DNA from: an uncultured Clostridia bacterium
GTDB taxonomy: Bacteria; Bacillota; Clostridia; JAAYHZ01
DNA length: 11,860 nt
Assembly (NCBI GenBank): GCA_937894465.1
Contig: CALCRE010000158.1
Span: 1-11,860 of the forward strand
Reading direction: 5' to 3'
Made by a program: the position numbers and the translations under genes. Of the stretch, positions 6,240 through 11,860 are shown piece by piece. The notes beneath the pieces are model-generated. The model saw only the letters and a program-made list of their open reading frames with translations. It made no database searches and was not told the origin of the DNA. How positions within the stretch are numbered: the first letter of the stretch is position 1; every line of letters begins with the position of its first letter.

Positions 6240-8528
6240 TTAATGATATTTTTCATACAATTGGATCACGGCATCCGCATTTGGACCTTTCAGTGTATGT
6301 AAGTTGTCATGGTAAATATCCGGAAGGATGGGCTTTTGATTGATATTTTCTTCCTTGACATTCCAATAGAAGTTGACGGTTACCAAAGCCAGCTCATTCT
6401 GTATATCCATATATATCATTTGTCCCACGCCTTTTCCTACAGTTGGTGCACCGATGACAGTGACTTGGTTCTTATACCTTTTCAAACCTAGTGTAAACAA
6501 CTCGGATGCACTTGCGGTGTTGTCATTTACGAATAGATAGATGTGCTTAAATTCGATTTGATCGGCATCGGAATAATAATTTTCGGTATATCCGTCCCGA
6601 TCGATGGTGGTACAAACTACATAATTGCCTAAAAGACAATCTAACATATCTACGGCACCTTGGATCAATCCGCCTCCGTTGTCTCTCAAATCCACAATCA
6701 GAACCGAATCTTCCGGGTTTGGGATGTCATTGGCGAATCGGATGAAATCATATCCTATAGTGTATGAGAAGTCACGGAACTTATAATAATAGACATTTTC
6801 TATATTTTCCGTGATCACATCCACTGTGACCATGTAATCAAATTGATCCGCAAAAGTTGAATCGGTAATCACATAAGTGTACCAATCTTGTTCCAACTTG
6901 GTATTATCAATAAAGCGGGCTACATCCTCACTGTCGGAATGTTTTTTTCCAGCAAAGGATTTGCACAAAACGGTAAAGTCCTCTATTTGGTCTGCATACA
7001 AGTAGTTTTTCATAAAAAATTCGGCTGTTTGTTGTGACAGAGGATTTGAATAACCTTGAATCAAGTCCGAAAGGTATGTAGCTGTAATATTGTCCGGATT
7101 GACCGCCAATGTTTTGTTTGCGTATTCCAAACTCTTTTTTATGTCTTGCTGTTCGAAATAAACGGAGGATAAAGATGAGAGGATGGTTTCATTATCAGGA
7201 GAGAGCTCTAACGCTTTTAGATACAAGGTAGCAGCATCATCCAATTCAAATAGATACTCTTTACAATAGGCTGCGTATAGATAAAAATCCAATGGCAGCG
7301 CCGATTGTTCGACTTGTTCCATGCAAAAGTCAAAGCACTTTGTCAGCTGTTTTGACATGAATAACGCCCATGCTTTATTTAAAGCGGTGTCGTTTTGATC
7401 AGCTCCTAATTCCAACGCTTTTTCAAACTCCGGTATGGAAGCCTTGTAATAGGTTTGATATGCCAGATTCAAGCCCTTTAAATTATAGATTTCACCGTAC
7501 CCGGGATCCATGGACAGAGTAGTTTCAATGGTTTCCTGTAATTTTGTCTGGTTATTTAATTCCAAGTAATTGTATCCGATTTGTACCATGTAAAAAAGGG
7601 AGTCCGGGAATAGCTCCAAACATTTTATGTATGCCTCGGTGGACTTTCCATAGTCCAATGTATTGTAATAAAGGTCACCTAATCGGTTGTAAATGTTTTC
7701 AGCGTCCGCGGGGTCATTAAAACGATCTTTGATGTTTTCCAGAACGGTTATGGCGGTGGGTTGCTGCTTTAAATCAATCAGGCAGTCGGTTTTAAGGAGA
7801 TAACCTAGAATCGCTTTAGGAAATTTTTGGATCATAATTTCTGCTACATCCAATGCCTTTTGATATTCCGAACCGTAGTAATAGGAATAACCTAAATAGT
7901 CATAACCATTGAGATCTGAGGGATTTAAATCCACGTATTTTTCGAACTCCACAGCTGCTTGGGTGTATAAGGTTTGTTCATAATATGCAGCACCTTTTCC
8001 GTACGAAGCACTTGCAAATTTCGGATTGATGCTTAGTGCCTTGTCATAACTTTCTATGGCTTCATCAAATCGGTCTAGTTCCAGATAAGCATTTCCTTGT
8101 GTATTGTATTCAGTATAGCCGTGATGACCGAATAGAAAAGAAAGCTCTAAAACACCAAGAGCTTCTTCCGACCGTTGGAGCATGACCAGTGTCCATGCCT
8201 TGTTATTCAGGGCGATATCGTTGTCCTTGTCTACTTCTAACACCCGGTCCAATGCTGTCAAAGCTGCTTCGTACTCTTCGAATTCCATTAACATATAGGC
8301 TTTGTTATTCAATAATGTAATGCTTTTCGGATACTTGGAAAGCATCTCATTATTTTTTTTCATGGCTAGTTCGTATTGTCCTTCTGTCCATAAACGGGAG
8401 ATAAACATATCGGTCAAGGATCCGATGAATTCATCTGTATTGCAGGATGTGCAAAGAAGCAAAACAAAAACAACAAGCAAGAAAATGATGACCTTTTTTA
8501 TGCTAGACCATTTGTATGTATTTGACAT
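6240..8528 (-). CDS. Lipoprotein with TPR repeats and S41-family tail-specific protease domain
   Basis: A 762-residue protein likely anchored to the outer face of the membrane. Residues 1-28 form a signal peptide (K11-K12, then a hydrophobic run) ending in CTSC, with C29 the probable lipidated cysteine; the Cys at -3 is unusual for a lipobox. Residues about 50-490 are a TPR array of roughly 11-12 repeats; the one at 138-171 is textbook (AYLELDRFDEAIESYDKAL). Residues about 560-745 match an S41 peptidase core: LRDNGGG (614-620), then TASASE (671-676) with nucleophile S673, and PTVGKG (695-700) with general base K699. There is no PDZ domain, unlike classic CtpA/Tsp. The TPR array may replace it in choosing partners or substrates. 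The ATG has GGAG 12 nt upstream. Substrate and role are unknown. Confidence 0.85.
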   Translation of the reverse strand: MSNTYKWSSIKKVIIFLLVVFVLLLCTSCNTDEFIGSLTDMFISRLWTEGQYELAMKKNNEMLSKYPKSITLLNNKAYMLMEFEEYEAALTALDRVLEVDKDNDIALNNKAWTLVMLQRSEEALGVLELSFLFGHHGYTEYNTQGNAYLELDRFDEAIESYDKALSINPKFASASYGKGAAYYEQTLYTQAAVEFEKYVDLNPSDLNGYDYLGYSYYYGSEYQKALDVAEIMIQKFPKAILGYLLKTDCLIDLKQQPTAITVLENIKDRFNDPADAENIYNRLGDLYYNTLDYGKSTEAYIKCLELFPDSLFYMVQIGYNYLELNNQTKLQETIETTLSMDPGYGEIYNLKGLNLAYQTYYKASIPEFEKALELGADQNDTALNKAWALFMSKQLTKCFDFCMEQVEQSALPLDFYLYAAYCKEYLFELDDAATLYLKALELSPDNETILSSLSSVYFEQQDIKKSLEYANKTLAVNPDNITATYLSDLIQGYSNPLSQQTAEFFMKNYLYADQIEDFTVLCKSFAGKKHSDSEDVARFIDNTKLEQDWYTYVITDSTFADQFDYMVTVDVITENIENVYYYKFRDFSYTIGYDFIRFANDIPNPEDSVLIVDLRDNGGGLIQGAVDMLDCLLGNYVVCTTIDRDGYTENYYSDADQIEFKHIYLFVNDNTASASELFTLGLKRYKNQVTVIGAPTVGKGVGQMIYMDIQNELALVTVNFYWNVKEENINQKPILPDIYHDNLHTLKGPNADAVIQLYEKYH

Positions 8529-8561
8529 TGGTTGTTAATTCTCCGTTATTTAATTATTTTT

Positions 8562-8570
8562 ATCATATCA
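8562..8570 (-). promoter_or_regulatory. Extended -10 promoter for the TPR-S41 gene
   Basis: On the minus strand the sequence reads TGATATGAT, an extended -10 (TGn then TATGAT, + strand 8562-8567), 33 bases before the start codon. No good -35 is seen, which is acceptable for an extended -10 promoter. Confidence 0.45.
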
Positions 8571-8650
8571 CAGAAAGGCCGTTTTTAATAGTATCTTTTT
8601 GGGGACGGGTTTGAAACTAATACACTGTTTTATAATGCTGATGTGATTTA

Positions 8651-8659
8651 TGCTATAAT
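8651..8659 (+). promoter_or_regulatory. Extended -10 promoter for the beta-CASP gene
   Basis: TGCTATAAT is a consensus extended -10 (TG at 8651-8652, TATAAT at 8654-8659). Transcription would start near 8666, leaving a leader of about 56 nt. A second TATAAT near 8631, with TTGAAA 14 bp upstream, is less well spaced. The promoter is divergent to that of the TPR-S41 gene, about 90 bp away. Confidence 0.6.
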
Positions 8660-8661
8660 AA

Positions 8662-8699
8662 TAAATACCCACCGGAATAAAGTATATGTGGGTAATTTA
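8662..8699 (+). repeat. Inverted repeat at the 5' end of the beta-CASP mRNA
   Basis: TACCCAC (8666-8672) and GTGGGTA (8688-8694) pair perfectly around a 15-nt loop. Allowing one bulged base (8695), TAAA (8662-8665) extends the stem with TTTA (8696-8699) to 11 bp. It begins at the predicted transcription start and ends 22 bases before the ATG, so it could be a 5' RNA hairpin or a DNA operator. Confidence 0.55.
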
Positions 8700-8721
8700 C
8701 TTTGCAAGAAAGGGGAAAAGC

Positions 8722-11205
8722 ATGAAGTTGATGTTTTGTGGTGGAGCGGAAGAAGTCGGAGCAAGCTGTCTATTCCTTGAATTGGACGGCAAGAAATTTC
8801 TTTTGGATTGCGGGATGCGAATGACTAAATCAAAAGACAATTTACCGGACTTTCGTGTCATACAAGAAAACGGAGGAATTGACGGGATATTGATCAGTCA
8901 TGCTCATATGGATCATATCGGCGCTTTGCCTGTCATCAGCCGAGAATATCCTGATGCACCTATTTATTGCACACTCGCCACAAAGGACTTGATTCGCTTA
9001 TTGCTTTTTGACAGCTTAAAGATCATGGAGAAACAAGAAGCGGAAATACCTATTTTTTCTGAAGTTCATGTTAAAACCATGCTGGATCGGATCTTATGCT
9101 TCAATCCCAATAATGCTATTTCCATTTTAGATCATATAAAAGCAACCTTTTTTAGTGCAGGCCATATATTAGGTGCCTCTTCCATCTATTTGACATCGGA
9201 TGAGGGATCTTTCTTTTATAGTGGAGACTTTTCCATTACACCTCAGTTGACTGTAGAAGGTGCAGCCATCCCCAAATTAAGACCGGATGTTGCTGTTTTC
9301 GAGTCCACATACGGTGACAGGCTTCATTCCAATCGCCAAGGGGAAGAAAAGCGCCTTGTTGACACAGTAAGAAAGGTCATAGAGGAAAAGGGGAAGATAT
9401 TGATTCCGGCGTTTGCTTTAGGTAGAGCCCAAGAGGTCATCCTTATTCTAAAGAGAGCCATTAGTAAAAAGGAACTTCCGGAGTTTCCGGTGTATATCGA
9501 CGGAATGGTAAAGGATGTTTGCACCATCTATGAAAATCACCCCAACTATTTACGAAATACTCATATGAAGAAGCTTTTAAAAGGCAATCATATATTTACG
9601 GATGATTGTGTCGTCAAGGTTTCCGACCATGCTATGAGAAAGAAAATCATGGAATCTTCCGAACCTTGTTGTATCATTTCCAGCTCAGGGATGTTAACCG
9701 GAGGTCCCAGCCAGGAATATGCCAAGCATTTGTTTTCACAAGAAAACAGCTTTATTGCCATTACCGGATATCAGGATGAAGAAGCACCGGGGAGAAACCT
9801 CTTGGCATTGGCTGACGATGAATCGGAAGAAAAGCTGTTTACATTAGACGGTGTAAGCTACAACGTCAAATGTGGTATTGGTAAATACGGATTATCTGCC
9901 CACGCAGACAAATCCCAAATTACATCATTGGTTACCAATATGGCGCCAAGAAGGATCTTTTTCAACCATGGGGAAGCAAAAGTCATCGCAGGTTTAGCAA
10001 GCGACGTTGCAAAAGAAATGTATGCGCAAATAGAGGTGCCTTCCAACAATGAAGTATTTGAAATGAATATCCGCAATCCCAGAAAACAGTTACAAAGAGA
10101 AAAACTTGTTTCCATGGGGAGGCATGATGAATTGACCTCGGAAAAACTTCAGGATTTAAGACAATATATTGTCAATAAACTTGATGTTAAAAAAGGCTAT
10201 ACAGTTGAAGAATTATTCGAGCTGTGGCATGGAACTGATTTTAATCAAGAGCAATTGAAATGTCTGAACCGATTATTAAATCAGTCTGTCTATTTTAAGC
10301 ATGACTACAAAAGAACCTATATATTCCATCCTGCAACAGATGATGAAATCGTTGAAACTAAAGACAGCGGTGTGATGGAAATCAATGAAATGTTGAGCTA
10401 TGCTAATGAGCATTTTCCCAAGGAAACCGGCTTATACAAAACCGGTGCCAGATTTGATGAAAAGATGGCGATCCTTAATTTTAATTATCCGCTGATGGTT
10501 AAAGCTAAATACACTCTCTTGATTGATGAATTTGAACAAAAAACCGGCTGGTCGGTGGAAATCAATGATTATTGCAATGTCAATGCGGCTAAGATGCTGA
10601 TTACGGAATTGCTGGATATACACCGGTTGATTCCGGGAAAAGTATCCTATTATCATGACACCGATTCGTTTGTGGTGAAGGTCAGTGAATTGATGCAAGA
10701 AGAATCCATTGCAAATCGGTTTTATGAGTTGACCGGAATGACTTTGAAATTGGAAAAGGAGAAGGCTGTGTTTATAAACCGGCAAGACTTGGGACAACCC
10801 GGGCAGCCGATGGAGCAAAACGAAGCCTTCAAGTTGATCGACTTGTACTTTAAAGATAAGGATCATCAGATTTATAGAAAAAGCATTAAGAAAAACGGAA
10901 GTCAAAAATATATTGAATTGTCCTTTATCACCGGGCAAATCGGTAAGCGGTATGAAGAGCAAATCCGTAAGTTGGCTGAAACCACCGGATGGGAGATCAC
11001 AATTAACTCCATGGCCAATAACTTCGAACTCAATGCCTTGGCAAGGCAATTATTAGCCCGATACAGTGTGGAGGAATTCGGTAAGATTTCTTTTCTTCCC
11101 GGAGAGAACAGCATGAAGGTGAAAGATGTAAAAACATCCGATGAAGTGAAAAACTTAATCAAAGCCGATTTTTTGGAGGCCACCGGTATCACCATTGCTT
11201 TGTAA
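8722..11205 (+). CDS. Beta-CASP metallo-beta-lactamase RNase-like protein (CPSF type) with duplicated C-terminal module
   Basis: An 827-residue protein. Residues 1-452 are a complete metallo-beta-lactamase/beta-CASP nuclease: SHAHMDH (59-65; H60, H62, D64, H65), H148 (SAGHILGA), D169 (SGDF), E194 (ESTYGD), IPAFALGRAQE (228-238), and the C-terminal H394 (LSAHAD) and H416 (FNHGE). All expected zinc and catalytic positions are present, so it should cut RNA like CPSF73-type enzymes of bacteria and archaea. These usually end near residue 450; here about 375 more residues follow. Residues about 471-540 resemble a winged helix. Two related units follow, at 584-677 and 731-827, each with a TGW motif (608-610; 755-757) and a later TG (671-672; 821-822). 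They may bind RNA, which is inference. The start at 8722 has AAAGGGG 6 nt upstream and matches the family's beginning (MKLMFCGGAEEVG). A terminator follows. Confidence 0.88.
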   Translation: MKLMFCGGAEEVGASCLFLELDGKKFLLDCGMRMTKSKDNLPDFRVIQENGGIDGILISHAHMDHIGALPVISREYPDAPIYCTLATKDLIRLLLFDSLKIMEKQEAEIPIFSEVHVKTMLDRILCFNPNNAISILDHIKATFFSAGHILGASSIYLTSDEGSFFYSGDFSITPQLTVEGAAIPKLRPDVAVFESTYGDRLHSNRQGEEKRLVDTVRKVIEEKGKILIPAFALGRAQEVILILKRAISKKELPEFPVYIDGMVKDVCTIYENHPNYLRNTHMKKLLKGNHIFTDDCVVKVSDHAMRKKIMESSEPCCIISSSGMLTGGPSQEYAKHLFSQENSFIAITGYQDEEAPGRNLLALADDESEEKLFTLDGVSYNVKCGIGKYGLSAHADKSQITSLVTNMAPRRIFFNHGEAKVIAGLASDVAKEMYAQIEVPSNNEVFEMNIRNPRKQLQREKLVSMGRHDELTSEKLQDLRQYIVNKLDVKKGYTVEELFELWHGTDFNQEQLKCLNRLLNQSVYFKHDYKRTYIFHPATDDEIVETKDSGVMEINEMLSYANEHFPKETGLYKTGARFDEKMAILNFNYPLMVKAKYTLLIDEFEQKTGWSVEINDYCNVNAAKMLITELLDIHRLIPGKVSYYHDTDSFVVKVSELMQEESIANRFYELTGMTLKLEKEKAVFINRQDLGQPGQPMEQNEAFKLIDLYFKDKDHQIYRKSIKKNGSQKYIELSFITGQIGKRYEEQIRKLAETTGWEITINSMANNFELNALARQLLARYSVEEFGKISFLPGENSMKVKDVKTSDEVKNLIKADFLEATGITIAL

Positions 11206-11216
11206 AAAAGGAACCA

Positions 11217-11252
11217 CAAAAAAAATCCTTTAAATAATCTGAAGGACTTTTT
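11217..11252 (+). terminator. Intrinsic terminator after the beta-CASP gene
   Basis: TCCTT (11226-11230) pairs with AAGGA (11242-11246); beyond one A-C mismatch the flanking A-run pairs with the T-run. TTTTT (11248-11252) ends the structure, about 45 bases after the stop codon. The A-run would let it act on both strands. Confidence 0.65.
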
Positions 11253-11291
11253 ATCATCCGGCATTCACCAAAAAGAAGTAAAGTTTTGAGC

Positions 11292-11816
11292 GTGACGGCG
11301 AAGGACATCAAAAAGGGAAAATCCATTAGATACAGGCTACTCATTTATAGGTAACAAACAGAAGATATGGCAATAACAATGGAGAATATTATGGTGCTGC
11401 AAGAAATGAGTCCGTTGAATTGGAAATAATCAAAATTGACGCTGAAACGGATTGGAATACATGGTATTACTCCATAGGTTAGGTATAACAAGCATGTGAT
11501 GAGAGAAAGCCTTTGTATATCCGCCGTACAGCCTGTTAATGATCAGGAAGGAAAATTAGAAGGTGTTCTCGGAACCCATATGCTGCTTTCGACCATTGAT
11601 GAATACTTGAATGAATCAGCTCGAAACCACAATGGTTATGCCTTTTTATTTGGTAAAAACACCGGTGAAGAAATTTCAAGCTCTGAGCACTTAAAGTCAT
11701 CCTAGAAGGAGCAGGGAAAAGATTTGAACATTTATAAAGCTGAAGCGCTAATTTTCAATCAACAGTCCTTTTTTGGATATTCCTTGTATTTCGTCAAGGT
11801 GGATTATATAACCTGA
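11292..11816 (+). pseudogene. Remnant of a Cache-domain membrane sensor (chemoreceptor, kinase or cyclase type)
   Basis: Three pieces in one orientation look like parts of one sensor gene. From 11292 the sequence reads VTAKDIKKGKSIRYRLLIYR then stop, like the cytoplasmic start before a first membrane helix, which is missing. From about 11369, in another frame, comes GNNNGEYYGAARN, continuing to NTWYYSIG and a stop at 11480-11482. From 11496, in the first frame, comes ISAVQPVNDQEGKLEGVLG followed by DEYLNES and NGYAFLFGKNTGE, the classic distal part of an extracellular dCache sensor domain, ending at 11703-11705. A further 36 open codons run on after that stop, to a TGA at 11814-11816. No second membrane helix or output domain is seen before the window ends. 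Frameshifts, stops and an internal deletion mean no working product. Which output domain it had cannot be told. Confidence 0.6.
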
Positions 11817-11860
11817 ATTCCGCAAAATTTTAGCGTAGACATTTTTCATTCTTGACACTA

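Noticed and set aside
8598..8612. GGGGACGGGTTT, similar to half of a GGGGACGG-type dispersed repeat seen in some Firmicutes
   Set aside because: Only one half is present, with no matching inverted arm nearby, so a repeat element is not supported.
8686..8721. Upstream in-frame start of the beta-CASP gene
   Set aside because: It would begin inside the leader hairpin, lacks a binding site, and adds 12 residues before the conserved MKLMFCGGAEEVG start.
11852..11857. TTGACA as a -35 element for a gene beyond the window
   Set aside because: The matching -10 would lie outside the window, so it cannot be supported.

Overview
The window looks like chromosome from a low-GC, Gram-positive anaerobe of the Clostridia/Firmicutes type. 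The signs are AGGAGG-type ribosome binding sites, AT-rich spacers, a lipoprotein-type signal peptide, an AraC/GyrI-like regulator, and remnants of a Cache-type sensor. No phage, CRISPR, tRNA or rRNA genes are visible. The species cannot be named from sequence alone.

Layout, left to right. Positions 1-166 hold a compact multi-helix RNA, cut at its 5' side by the window edge and ending in a weak hairpin plus a T-run; it may belong to the raiA RNA class. An AT-rich spacer follows. It leads to a promoter (407-434) whose -35/-10 spacer is filled exactly by an inverted repeat, which is a good candidate operator. This promoter faces a two-gene operon: an enolase-superfamily sugar-acid dehydratase (578-1762) and a short-chain dehydrogenase/reductase (1764-2543). 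Convergent to it, on the minus strand, is a cytoplasmic GH2 beta-mannosidase-like glycosidase (2621-4900). Upstream of that lies an AraC-type regulator with a GyrI-like C-terminal domain (5237-6160), which has its own terminator. Next on the minus strand is a large lipoprotein made of TPR repeats and an S41 tail-specific-protease domain (6240-8528). A divergent intergenic region then drives an 827-residue beta-CASP/metallo-beta-lactamase RNase-like protein (8722-11205), which carries a long C-terminal extension with an internally duplicated module. A terminator follows. The last 570 bases are a decayed gene for a Cache-domain membrane sensor.

How the genes may work together. The dehydratase, SDR and beta-mannosidase fit a small carbohydrate-use island: a glycosidase that releases sugars, plus two enzymes acting on sugar acids. 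No transporter, kinase or aldolase is in view, so the pathway cannot be closed. The dehydratase and SDR genes look GC-richer than their neighbours, which suggests a separate origin. The beta-CASP protein and the TPR-S41 lipoprotein share a divergent promoter region but no obvious pathway.

The parts most worth a second look are the 5' structured RNA with mutually exclusive pairings, the operator-like palindrome inside the dehydratase promoter, the duplicated C-terminal module of the beta-CASP protein, and the hairpin predicted at the very 5' end of its mRNA.
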